Below are positions 1 through 8,051 of a DNA stretch of 51,513 bases, piece after piece (position 1 is the stretch's first letter; every line of letters begins with the position of its first letter). A program made the position numbers and the translations under genes. A model generated the notes under the pieces. It did no database searches and was not told where the DNA came from. It was given only the letters and a program-made list of their open reading frames with translations. This DNA is from Rhodospirillaceae bacterium (lineage in GTDB: Bacteria > Pseudomonadota > Alphaproteobacteria > Rhodospirillales > Rhodospirillaceae). The stretch lies in assembly GCA_019694335.1 (NCBI GenBank), contig JAIBCD010000020.1:1-51513 (forward strand). Direction: 5' to 3'.

Positions 1-886
1 CGGCGATGACGTTGGCGCCGGGCTGGCGCTGGACATTGACGATCATGGCGGGCGTGGTGCCCACCCAGGCGCCGAGCTTGTCGATCTCGGCGGCGGTGTC
101 GACCGAGGCTACATCCGACAGGCGTACCGGCGCCCCGTTGCGGTAGGCGATGATCAGCTCGCGGTATTCGGACGGGTCGCGGATCTGATCGTTGGCGTTG
201 ATGGTGTAGGCCCGGGTCGCGCCGTCGAAGGTTCCCTTGGGCGTGTTGACATTGGCGTTGCTGATGGTGGTGCGCAGGTCGTCGAGGTTGAGGCCGTAGG
301 CTGCCAGCTGCCGGGGATTGGCGCGGATGCGCACCGCCGGACGGTTGCCGCCCGAGAGATTCACCACGCCCACGCCGGGCAGCTGCGCCAGCTTGGTGGC
401 GATGCGGCTGTCGGCGATATCGGAGAGGGTGGTGAGCGGCAAGGTGGGCGAGGTGACGCCGAGCGTCAGCACCGGCGCGTCGGCCGGATTGTATTTATGG
501 AAGATCGGCGGCGCGGGCAGATCCTGGGGTAGCAGGTTGCCGGCCGCGTTCATCTTGGCCAGCACCTCCTGCTCGGCGGAATCCAGGCTGACATCGAGGG
601 AGAATTCGAGCGTGATCACCGAGGCGCCGGCGGAACTCACCGACAGCATCTGGGTCAGCCCCGGCATCTGGCCAAGCTGGCGTTCCAGCGGCGCGGTGAC
701 GGCCGTGGCCATCACTTCGGGCGAGGCGCCCGGCATGAAGGTCTGCACCTGAATGGTGGGGTAGTCGATATCCGGCAGCGCCGACAGCGGCAGGTAGCGG
801 AACGACACCGCGCCTACCAGCAGGATGGCGATCATGAATAGGGTGGTCGCCACCGGCCGCAGGATGAAAATGCGTGAGGGATTCAT
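1..886 (-). CDS. RND efflux pump, inner-membrane transporter (5' part only)
   Basis: N-terminal 295 codons of an AcrB/MdtB-type proton-driven RND pump; the remainder lies beyond the left edge. The visible protein starts [20 protein letters not shown], the first RND transmembrane helix. It continues with the family pattern [11 protein letters not shown] followed by [22 protein letters not shown] and [13 protein letters not shown], which form the periplasmic porter domain. ATG at 886 lies 9 nt downstream of the adaptor stop, so the two genes are co-transcribed. Such pumps work as a tripartite complex with the adaptor and an outer-membrane channel to export drugs, bile salts or metals. The adaptor is MdtA-like, so an MdtB/MdtC-type pump is most likely. 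Substrate cannot be told from sequence. Confidence 0.93.
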   Translation of the reverse strand, partial: MNPSRIFILRPVATTLFMIAILLVGAVSFRYLPLSALPDIDYPTIQVQTFMPGASPEVMATAVTAPLERQLGQMPGLTQMLSVSSAGASVITLEFSLDVSLDSAEQEVLAKMNAAGNLLPQDLPAPPIFHKYNPADAPVLTLGVTSPTLPLTTLSDIADSRIATKLAQLPGVGVVNLSGGNRPAVRIRANPRQLAAYGLNLDDLRTTISNANVNTPKGTFDGATRAYTINANDQIRDPSEYRELIIAYRNGAPVRLSDVASVDTAAEIDKLGAWVGTTPAMIVNVQRQPGANVIA

Positions 887-895
887 CGGGAGCCC

Positions 896-2419
896 CTAGG
901 GCGCGGCGGCGGGCAGTGTTCCTGGGCGCTGGCGGCGCGGCCCGGCTTTTTCGCCCGGGGCTTTGTCGTCTCCCGCGGCCGCGCCATCCGGACGGCGGCG
1001 TGTACCGGGTCCGCGTTTCTCTCCAGGCGCGGCGGCCGGAGCGATTTCGCTGGCGCCTGCTTCTTTGGGAGCTTCGACCGCGACCTTGGTGGCGTCCACG
1101 GGCGGGTTGGGTACATAAACTTCTGTGCCCTCGCGCATGCGGTCGATGCCGTCGATCACCACTTGCTCGCCGGGTTTCACGCCGGAAAGTATCTGCACCA
1201 TGTTGGCGTTCTGGGCGCCGGTCTTCACCGGCTGGATCGCCACTGTGTTGTCCGATTTGATCAGGAACACATAGGCCCCGGGCGCGCCGTGCTGCACGGC
1301 CGAGGGCGGCAGCACCACCGCGTCATGCACCGTGTTCACCAAGAGGCGGATGTTGACGAACTGGTTGGGGAACAGCGAGCCGTCTTCGTTGGTGAAGAGT
1401 CCGCGCAGCTTGATCGTGCCGGTCGAGACATCGATCACGTTGTCGAGGGAGGCCAGGCGTCCGGTCGCGAGCTTGGTGGTATTGGTGCGGTCATAGGCGC
1501 TCACTTCCAGGGTCGCGCCTTGGCGGATACGCGCCTGGATGTCGGGCAGGTCGTCCTGCGGGATGGTGAACAACGCTGTGATCGGGCTGAGCTGGGTGAT
1601 GACGGCGATGCCGCCCGACTCACCGGCGGTGACATAGTTACCCGGGTCCACCTGCCGCAGGCCGATGCGCCCGTTCAGCGGCGCGACGATTCGCGCATAG
1701 GTGAGGTTGAGCCTGGCGGTGTCGATCTGCACCTGATCGTTGGAAACCGCGGCGGTGTACTGGGCCACGGCCGCCTTGGTGGTGTCCACCTGCTGCTGCG
1801 AGGCGGCGTTCTGGTCGAGCAGAGTCTGGTAGCGCACCAGGTCGCGCTGGGCGTTTTCCAAGAGCACCTTGTCGCGCGCGAGACTCGCTTGGCCGGTGCG
1901 CAGGGTCAGCTCGTAAGGGCGGGGGTCGATCTGGGCGAGGAAATCGCCCTGGTGCACCACCTGGCCTTCCTTGAAGGCGACTTCCAGGAGCTGGCCGCCG
2001 ATCTGCGGCCGCACGGTCACTATCGCCGCCGGCGTGACGGTGCCGAGGGCATTGAGGATGATGTCGATGTCGCCGGTGGCCGCCACGGCCGCGCCCACGG
2101 CGGTGCCGTTGTCCTCGCCCGGCTGGCGCCGCGCCTTGGTCGCGTCCGCCGCCATGCCGGCCTTGCCGCCGCCGCCGGCTTTGAAGCCGCCGGGGCCGAA
2201 CCCGGGAGCCCCGCCGGGTCCACCGCGCATGGCGACGCGCTGGCGCATGCCGAACTGCGGCTGGGGCGAGGGCTCCAGGATCCAGGCGATGGTGACCGCG
2301 ACACCCATGGCGGCCAGGCCCCACGGCAGCATCCAGCGCCATTTGGAACCACCAACGAGGCCGGTGATCTTCTGCCGCCATCCTTTGCGCGGGCTGTTCT
2401 TGGTGTCGAAGTCGCTCAT
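896..2419 (-). CDS. RND efflux periplasmic adaptor (MdtA-like membrane fusion protein)
   Basis: 507 aa; links the inner-membrane RND pump to an outer-membrane channel. There is one N-terminal membrane anchor at about residues 29-48, then a Gly/Ala-rich linker. Next comes the biotinyl-lipoyl-like half motif [20 protein letters not shown], a coiled-coil hairpin (about 175-240), the second lipoyl half ([15 protein letters not shown]), a beta-barrel and a membrane-proximal domain. The last ~60 residues are a low-complexity Pro/Ala/Arg/Lys tail longer than usual for MdtA. The start ATG at 2419 overlaps the stop of a four-codon mini-ORF (ATGA) in a duplicated leader. No separate regulator gene is visible next to the operon. 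Confidence 0.93.
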   Translation of the reverse strand: MSDFDTKNSPRKGWRQKITGLVGGSKWRWMLPWGLAAMGVAVTIAWILEPSPQPQFGMRQRVAMRGGPGGAPGFGPGGFKAGGGGKAGMAADATKARRQPGEDNGTAVGAAVAATGDIDIILNALGTVTPAAIVTVRPQIGGQLLEVAFKEGQVVHQGDFLAQIDPRPYELTLRTGQASLARDKVLLENAQRDLVRYQTLLDQNAASQQQVDTTKAAVAQYTAAVSNDQVQIDTARLNLTYARIVAPLNGRIGLRQVDPGNYVTAGESGGIAVITQLSPITALFTIPQDDLPDIQARIRQGATLEVSAYDRTNTTKLATGRLASLDNVIDVSTGTIKLRGLFTNEDGSLFPNQFVNIRLLVNTVHDAVVLPPSAVQHGAPGAYVFLIKSDNTVAIQPVKTGAQNANMVQILSGVKPGEQVVIDGIDRMREGTEVYVPNPPVDATKVAVEAPKEAGASEIAPAAAPGEKRGPGTRRRPDGAAAGDDKAPGEKAGPRRQRPGTLPAAAP

Positions 2420-2420
2420 C

Positions 2421-2448
2421 TGAATTTCATCTTTTGAATTTCATCTTT
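2421..2448 (-). repeat. Perfect 14-bp tandem duplication in the efflux leader, with coupled mini-ORFs
   Basis: TGAATTTCATCTTT (plus strand) occurs at 2421-2434 and again at 2435-2448 with no mismatch. On the minus strand each copy contains an ATG. The first opens MKFKR-stop (2444-2427) and the second MKFR-stop (2430-2416). Each stop overlaps the next start as ATGA, ending at the adaptor start (2419). No strong Shine-Dalgarno precedes the adaptor ATG, so translational coupling through the mini-ORFs is possible but inferred. A small GC hairpin (CCGCC-CTGAA-GGCGG, 2467-2481) lies just upstream in the leader. Confidence 0.7.
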
Positions 2449-2573
2449 CGAGGCTGCGCATCCCCACCGCCCTGAAGGCGGGAAGGATGCTTTCGGTAAT
2501 CTAACTCATGCGCCTGACGGTAACTACGAATGGCGCGTTTCGGTACGTAACAATCGACCTTGATCGTAATCCG

Positions 2574-4595
2574 TTAACCCGTGCTCCGCACGAGGGGGCA
2601 GACCGTGGTCATGTCGGTGGTCACCCCCGCCTGCTGATTGTTGACCAGGTGCTGCAGGTAACCGGGGAAAGCGTTCTCGATCTTGATGTTGTAGTGGTAG
2701 CGGCCGTTCGGACTGATGCCGGCGCTGTTCTCCAGGTTCGTGATCGTGATCATCACCTGGCCATTGGCGGGGACACCGTTGGCGGCGTAGCTGCCGATGC
2801 GCGTGCCGGTGGCGGCGTCATAGATACCCAGAGAGGCGTTGGCGGTCACCGTGCCGGTGTTGAACACCACGACCTGGCTGGGATAGCCCGATTGCAGCAG
2901 CGACGAGTGCACATTGATGAGCGTGGTGCGCGTCGTGGGCAGGGCGTCGCACGTTGAAAGATTTGTAAGCGATCCATCCGTGATGCGCCACAGGACGTGC
3001 TGGAACGACCCGGTGAAGCCGCTCTGGATCGCGAGCGAATAGTAGGCCGGCTTGTTGAATGACGGTGTCGCCGCGGCCTCGATGGTGCTGATGGCGAATT
3101 GGGGCGAGGATCCGGGCGCGATCTGGGGGCTGGTCCATTGGGCCAGCGGCGTCCCGGTCGCGTAATCCGACAAGGTCACCGACACGGTCGCCGCGACGGT
3201 GCTGGAATTATAGAACCGCAGGAACGACTGCGACGCTGTCGACGCGGTCGAGATGACCGATCCTACCTTGAGGCCGGTGGTGGGCAGGGTGGCGACCGAA
3301 CTCGTGGGCGTCCAGGACACCCAGCTGGAGATCAGGTTTTGGCTGTTGGAATCGTACCAGGGACCGCCCGACGACGTGCCGTCGTCGCTGCTGTAGGACA
3401 GGGATCCCATCAGGCCGCGGCGGTTCTGGCTGTCGAGGTACCAGAACGGCCCGCCGGAATCCCCGCCGCTGGAATAGACGCTGAATTCGCGCACATGCGA
3501 CGACCGAAGACTAAGAAGGGAGTCCTGGGTCTCGGTGCCGGAGGCGAAGAACATGCCGTATTCGGTAGCGGTGGAATCCTTGAGGTTGCCCGGATAGCCG
3601 GCGTTGTTGGCGGTACCGATGGTCGAGCCGTAAACCACCGGCATGAAGGTCGAGGTATGGGTGAAGGCCTGGGAGAACTGGATGGCGGCGTAGTCGTAGC
3701 GGTAATCGCGCACCGCGAATTCGTCGGGCCCCGAGATCTCGGTCCAGTTCTGCGTGGTCTTGAGATTGGCGAGCGCGGTGTTGCTGCCGTAGGGGCGGGT
3801 CAGGTTGCCCAAGGTTGAAATGTATTGGGCGGGGTAGAAGCGCACCGCCGTCACCCAGCCGCCGCGGCTGTTGTTGTGGACGCAATGCCCGGCCGTCAAT
3901 ACCACATAGGCGCTGACCAGGGTGCCGGTGCAGCGGAAGCTGCCGTTGTTGGGATAGGTGACCGTGAAGTAGCCGATGGTGTTGTAGGGATAGCTCAGGA
4001 TGGAATCGCCGGCGATCTCGCTGCGCGGATCGCCGGCGGTGCTTTTCTCCCAGGCATTCGGCTGTGGCGGCGTCACGGCGGGCTTCTCCGGCACGGGGGC
4101 CACGGCATTGGGGATATTGGGGTCGCCAGGACGATGTTCGGCCGGCACCGGCGGCAGGTCGGTGGCCGGCGTTTGAGGTGAGTCCTTGCGGACGCGCTTG
4201 GGCGGCTCGGGGACGGCATTCAAGTCGCTGGCCTGGGTCTCGAGGCCTGGGGTGGATGCGGCCGCCGGCGTCGGTGCGCCGATGGCCGCGGACTGGGCGA
4301 GGAAGGTCTTGGCTTCGGCGGCGGTCAGGGACCGTGCTTCCGGCACGCGCATGCCGATGCACAGGAGCTGGTCGCCGGCATCGCCTCCGTAAATTTCGTT
4401 CCATTCGTAATAGCGGCCGAGGATGACCTGGCCGATATGGACCGATCCCTTGGCGGCCGGCCCGGCGGCGGCGGCGCAGTCGTAGTGCGAAACATCGGCG
4501 GGGGTGACCGGGACCGGCGCGCGCGGATCCTCGGCGGCGGCCAGGGCGGGAAGGGGCAGCACCGCCAGGAGTCCTGCCAGAAACTTAGCGTGCAT
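2574..4595 (-). CDS. Secreted V8/trypsin-like serine endopeptidase with a C-terminal two-repeat module
   Basis: 673 aa. A signal peptide (about 1-20, cut near ALAAA-ED) is followed by an N-terminal region with three cysteines and a Pro-rich linker (about 105-180). The S1-family catalytic domain (about 195-430) has H237 in TAGHC, D301 in RYDYAAIQ and S380 in SGGDSGGPF. C222/C238 form the usual His-loop disulfide. Residues 445-666 are not protease: they form two repeats, each ending in a QH[VL]...[ML][ST]T.C signature (FQHVLW...NLSTC at 531-549; LQHLVN...DMTTVC at 648-666). This block is clearly related to the C-terminus of the Calx-beta protein at 29745-32207. Likely exported or outer-membrane associated; cleavage specificity unknown, Glu-specific being only a family guess. 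Confidence 0.88.
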   Translation of the reverse strand: MHAKFLAGLLAVLPLPALAAAEDPRAPVPVTPADVSHYDCAAAAGPAAKGSVHIGQVILGRYYEWNEIYGGDAGDQLLCIGMRVPEARSLTAAEAKTFLAQSAAIGAPTPAAASTPGLETQASDLNAVPEPPKRVRKDSPQTPATDLPPVPAEHRPGDPNIPNAVAPVPEKPAVTPPQPNAWEKSTAGDPRSEIAGDSILSYPYNTIGYFTVTYPNNGSFRCTGTLVSAYVVLTAGHCVHNNSRGGWVTAVRFYPAQYISTLGNLTRPYGSNTALANLKTTQNWTEISGPDEFAVRDYRYDYAAIQFSQAFTHTSTFMPVVYGSTIGTANNAGYPGNLKDSTATEYGMFFASGTETQDSLLSLRSSHVREFSVYSSGGDSGGPFWYLDSQNRRGLMGSLSYSSDDGTSSGGPWYDSNSQNLISSWVSWTPTSSVATLPTTGLKVGSVISTASTASQSFLRFYNSSTVAATVSVTLSDYATGTPLAQWTSPQIAPGSSPQFAISTIEAAATPSFNKPAYYSLAIQSGFTGSFQHVLWRITDGSLTNLSTCDALPTTRTTLINVHSSLLQSGYPSQVVVFNTGTVTANASLGIYDAATGTRIGSYAANGVPANGQVMITITNLENSAGISPNGRYHYNIKIENAFPGYLQHLVNNQQAGVTTDMTTVCPLVRSTG

Positions 4596-4750
4596 ACCTG
4601 ATCCTAACCCCGCGAACGGCGCTCTGCGTCCGGCAGTATAGCCCGTTTATGGCCACAACTTTGGCCCCTGGGGACTATGCGTTCCCTATAATAGAGACGG
4701 CGCTGGGCAAGGATTCTTGCGCTAATAAAATATATATTTAGAACAGTCGT

Positions 4751-7162
4751 TTATGCGGATAACTTGAGATTTCGGATCGGCCGGCCGGCGGCAAGCCCCT
4801 GGGCGGCGGCGATGATCGCGTTGGTGTCGATGCCGTAGTGCCGGTACAGGTCGGCCAAGGTGCCGGTCTGGCCGAACTGCTCGACGCCCAAGGCCCGCAC
4901 CCGGTGCCCGCCCACGGCGCCCAGCCAGGACAGGCTGGCGGGGTGGCCGTCGATCACCGTGACCAGGCCGCAGTCGCGGTTCAGACCCGCGAGGAGCCGC
5001 TCGATATGGGAGCGGGCATGCACCAGGCCGGCCTCGCGGGCCCGGGTCGCCGCCATCCAGCCGGCGTGCAGCCGGTCGGGCGAGGTGATCGCCAAGAGGC
5101 CGATATCGCGCCGGTCCTCGGCCATCAGGCCCACGGCGTCGATGGCCTCGGGCGCGATCACGCCGCAATAGGCCACCACCACCTCGCAGTTCGGGCCGGG
5201 TTCGCGCATCCAATAGGCGCCGTCGATGATGCCTTGCTTCAGCTCTCCGGTCAGCCTGCGTTTGACCTGCTCGACCGGGCGGGTCGAGAGGCGCAGGTAG
5301 ACCGAGCCGCCTTGATCGTCGGCCAACCAGTTGGCGCCCTGGTCGTCATCCTTTTCGTGGGGCTTTTCATGCTTCTGCAGGTGGTCGAACGACCAGCACA
5401 GGATCGCCGACAGCTCGTCGATGAAGGCGGGCTCGAAAGAGGTCAGGCCGGGCTGAGCCAGGCCGATCAGTGGCGTGCCGATGGACTGGTGGGCGCCGCC
5501 CTCGGGGGCCAGGGTGATGCCTGACGGCGTCGCCGCCAGGATGAAGCGGGCGTCCTGGTAGCAGGCGTAATTCATCGAATCCAATCCACGGGCGATGAAC
5601 GGATCGTAGAGCGTGCCGATCGGAAACAGGCGCTCGCCGTGGATCGAATACGACAACCCGAACGCCGACAGGGCGATGAACAGGTTGGATTCCGCGATGC
5701 CCAGTTCCAGGTGCTGGCCCTTGGGCGAGAACGACCAGTTGTAGGTCGAGGGCACGCGCTCGGCCTTGAAGGTGTCGGCGAGCTCTTCCTTGGCGAACAG
5801 CCCGCGCCGGTTCACCCAGGCGCCGAGGTTGGTGGACACGGTCACGTCGGGCGCGGTGGTCACCACGCGGTTGGCGAATTCCGTGGTCTGGCGGCCGATC
5901 TCGTTCAGCAGCAGGCCGAAGCCCTGCTGGGTCGACATGGACGGCGCCACCTGGATCGTGATCTCGGCGGGCGGTTCAACATAGGGCGCCTCGAAGCGGC
6001 GGCGGCCCTTGGCGAAGAACGGCACCCGGGCCAGGAACTTCTCCAGTTCCGCGCGCGGCGTCTTCATGCCTTCGAACGGCTCCCACTCATGGCCGGGGCG
6101 CACGTTCATGGCGGCCTTGAACGCGTCCATTTGCGCCGGCGTGGTGAGGCCGGAGTGGTTGTCCTTGTGGCCGGCGAGCGGCAGGCCAAAGCCCTTCACG
6201 GTATAGGCGATGAAACACACCGGCTTGTCGTGCTTGATGGCGTTGAAGGCTTCCACCAAGGTCGGCAGGTCGTGGCCGGCGAGGTTGGTCATCAGCCGTG
6301 CCAGCTCCGCGTCGCTGCGCTTCTCGATCAGCCTGGTGACCGGCCCCTGGTCACCGATCTCGTCGAGCAGGCGCTTGCGCCAGGCGGCGCCGCCCTGGAA
6401 GGTGAGCGCCGAGTAGAGCTGGTTGGGGCACTTGTCGATCCAGTCCAGCAGTTTCTCGCCGCCGGGTTCCTTGCTTGCCGCGCGCAGCAGCGAGCCGTAT
6501 TTCAGGATCACGACTTCCCAGCCGAAATCCTTGAACATGTTCTCGAAGCGCTGCCACAGCCCTTCGCGGATCACGGAATCCAGGCTCTGGCGGTTGTAGT
6601 CGATGATCCACCAGGTGTTGCGCAGGCCGTGCTTCCAGCCCTCCAGCAACGCTTCGAAGATATTGCCTTCGTCCATCTCGGCGTCGCCGATCAGGGCGAT
6701 CATGCGCCCCAATCGTTCATTGGCGTTGTCCTTCAGCCAGCCGTGGGCGCGCACATAGTCCTGCACCAGCGACGAGAACAAGGTCTGGGCCACGCCCAGG
6801 CCGACCGATCCGGTGGAGAAATCCACGTCGTCCACATCCTTGGTGCGCGAAGGATAGCTCTGTGCGCCCTTGTAGCCGCGGAACGCTTCCAGTTTTTCCC
6901 GGGTCTGCAGGCCCATCAGGTAGTGGATGGCGTGGAACGAGGGGCTGGCGTGGGGCTTCACCGCCACGCGATCCTGCGGCCGCAGCACATTGAAATAGAG
7001 CGCGGTCAGGATGGTGTTGAGCGACGCCGATGACGCCTGGTGCCCGCCGACCTTGACCCCGTCCTTGTTGGGACGGATGTGGTTGGCGTTGTGGATGGTC
7101 CAGCTCGCCAGCCAGAGCACTTTGCGCTCGAGGTCGGCGAGGATGTCGAGGTCGGCGGTCAT
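4751..7162 (-). CDS. Thiamine-diphosphate enzyme, AceE/transketolase-like
   Basis: 803 aa from ATG 7162, preceded by GAGAG at Shine-Dalgarno distance; a TTG at 7204 would add 14 residues but has weaker support. It resembles the homodimeric pyruvate dehydrogenase E1 and transketolase group. The N-terminus reads NHIRPNKDGVKVGGHQASS, the ThDP/Mg motif is GDAEMDEGNIFE (159-170) with N190 in IIDYNRQSLD, and a transketolase-like pyrimidine domain follows (GIAESNLF, FPIGTLYDPF). In this family it would decarboxylate a 2-oxo acid or transfer a ketol unit. No lipoyl E2 or E3 gene is next to it, so it is not part of a visible dehydrogenase operon. Substrate unassigned. Confidence 0.85.
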   Translation of the reverse strand: MTADLDILADLERKVLWLASWTIHNANHIRPNKDGVKVGGHQASSASLNTILTALYFNVLRPQDRVAVKPHASPSFHAIHYLMGLQTREKLEAFRGYKGAQSYPSRTKDVDDVDFSTGSVGLGVAQTLFSSLVQDYVRAHGWLKDNANERLGRMIALIGDAEMDEGNIFEALLEGWKHGLRNTWWIIDYNRQSLDSVIREGLWQRFENMFKDFGWEVVILKYGSLLRAASKEPGGEKLLDWIDKCPNQLYSALTFQGGAAWRKRLLDEIGDQGPVTRLIEKRSDAELARLMTNLAGHDLPTLVEAFNAIKHDKPVCFIAYTVKGFGLPLAGHKDNHSGLTTPAQMDAFKAAMNVRPGHEWEPFEGMKTPRAELEKFLARVPFFAKGRRRFEAPYVEPPAEITIQVAPSMSTQQGFGLLLNEIGRQTTEFANRVVTTAPDVTVSTNLGAWVNRRGLFAKEELADTFKAERVPSTYNWSFSPKGQHLELGIAESNLFIALSAFGLSYSIHGERLFPIGTLYDPFIARGLDSMNYACYQDARFILAATPSGITLAPEGGAHQSIGTPLIGLAQPGLTSFEPAFIDELSAILCWSFDHLQKHEKPHEKDDDQGANWLADDQGGSVYLRLSTRPVEQVKRRLTGELKQGIIDGAYWMREPGPNCEVVVAYCGVIAPEAIDAVGLMAEDRRDIGLLAITSPDRLHAGWMAATRAREAGLVHARSHIERLLAGLNRDCGLVTVIDGHPASLSWLGAVGGHRVRALGVEQFGQTGTLADLYRHYGIDTNAIIAAAQGLAAGRPIRNLKLSA

Positions 7163-7234
7163 GAAGGGAACTCTCTTACGGCGGAGGCTTTCGGGGGGGC
7201 GCAAGATACGGACACCCAGAAGCGAATTTGATCC

Positions 7235-7260
7235 TATTTTCGCGGGCAGGCGGGAAAATA
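7235..7260. repeat. A/T-arm hairpin upstream of the AceE-like gene
   Basis: TATTTTC (7235-7241) and GAAAATA (7254-7260) form an inverted repeat around a GC-rich loop. It lies 73-98 nt upstream of the minus-strand start at 7162, in the probable promoter or leader. A possible degenerate copy of the 24-bp palindromic repeat (TCACCCGGTAATTTT) follows at 7278-7292. Role unknown. Confidence 0.45.
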
Positions 7261-7382
7261 ATATAAGATTTCAGCGGTCACCCGGTAATTTTATACGTCG
7301 CTGGCCGGGGAACCGTTGAGAGAGGGGGCCCTTTGGCGGTATTCTCGGCGCAACACTCCGGGTCATGAGCGAGGGACGGGCC

Positions 7383-7868
7383 ATGAAGCACAAGCTTCTT
7401 ATCGCCGCGGCCGTGGCCGCGATCGCAACCACCGCATATCGCGCCGAGGCGCAGTCGTTCCGGCCCGCCAATGGCTGGGTCAACGAGGCCGCCATGATGC
7501 TCGACGCCAAGGAATGGCAGAAGGGCACCGAACGCACCCGCGCCGCCCTGCGCACGGGTGAACTGACCGCCGAGAATCACGCCGCCGCGCTCAACAACCT
7601 GTGCATCGGCCTGACCGGACTGACCCAGTACTCCGACGCCATGGAGGCCTGCCTGCAGGCGATCGAGATATCGCCGCGCCAGTGGCAGTCCTACAACAAC
7701 CTGGCCAATATCTATTTCTACCTGAATCAATACGACCGGGCGCTGGCCCAGTACTACAAGGCGCTGAGCTTCCGCTCGAGTTCGGGCGTGCTGTTGCAGA
7801 ACATCCGCCTGACCCTGGACGCCCGCAGCGCGAAAAAACCCAGCGAAGCCGCCGGCAAGTCGCTCTAG
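7383..7868 (+). CDS. Small exported TPR-repeat protein
   Basis: 161 aa. ATG 7383 is preferred over ATG 7365 because GAGGGACG precedes it and the product then starts with a clean signal peptide (MKHKLLIAAAVAAIATTAYRA, cut near AEA-QS). The mature part has about two and a half tetratricopeptide repeats (residues ~33-140), the clearest being SYNNLANIYFYLNQYDRALAQY. TPR proteins of this size act as periplasmic protein-protein adaptors; no catalytic motif is present. The gene stands alone between the divergent AceE-like gene and the convergent degP. Its 3' flank carries the 24-bp inverted-repeat element. Confidence 0.85.
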   Translation: MKHKLLIAAAVAAIATTAYRAEAQSFRPANGWVNEAAMMLDAKEWQKGTERTRAALRTGELTAENHAAALNNLCIGLTGLTQYSDAMEACLQAIEISPRQWQSYNNLANIYFYLNQYDRALAQYYKALSFRSSSGVLLQNIRLTLDARSAKKPSEAAGKSL

Positions 7869-7890
7869 CCTCAAGCGCAGTCGCCAGCGA

Positions 7891-7973
7891 ATTAAATTCA
7901 CCAGGTATAATTTTCGGGCAGGGCCTTTCAGCCGAAGCGCCGCGCATGGAAAATTGTACCTGGTACATTTAAT
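7891..7973. repeat. 83-bp MITE-like inverted-repeat element (24-bp palindromic repeat, copies 1 and 2)
   Basis: Arms at 7891-7914 and 7950-7973 are inverted copies of one 24-bp unit, matching at 21 of 24 positions, around a 35-nt spacer. The right arm contains ATTGTACCTGGTACATT, itself almost a perfect palindrome. The same unit recurs once, upright, at 10013-10036 (22 of 24 positions). The element lies 3' of the TPR gene and beyond the degP terminator, not in an obvious promoter, which favours a small mobile or REP-like repeat over a simple operator. Confidence 0.65.
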
Positions 7974-7990
7974 CCCTAGCACCATCCCCT

Positions 7991-8037
7991 AAAACCAAAA
8001 CGGCGCCGTCCTTTCGGAACGGCGCCGTTGGTGTTTT
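7991..8037. terminator. Bidirectional rho-independent terminator
   Basis: An 11-bp GC stem, AACGGCGCCGT (7999-8009) with ACGGCGCCGTT (8019-8029), has a 9-nt loop. It is flanked by A-rich sequence on the left and GTGTTTT on the right. On the minus strand the stem is followed by TTTGGTTTT, ending degP transcription, whose stop is at 8052. It can also stop plus-strand reading from the TPR gene. Confidence 0.88.
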
Positions 8038-8051
8038 AACCGACGCTCGGC

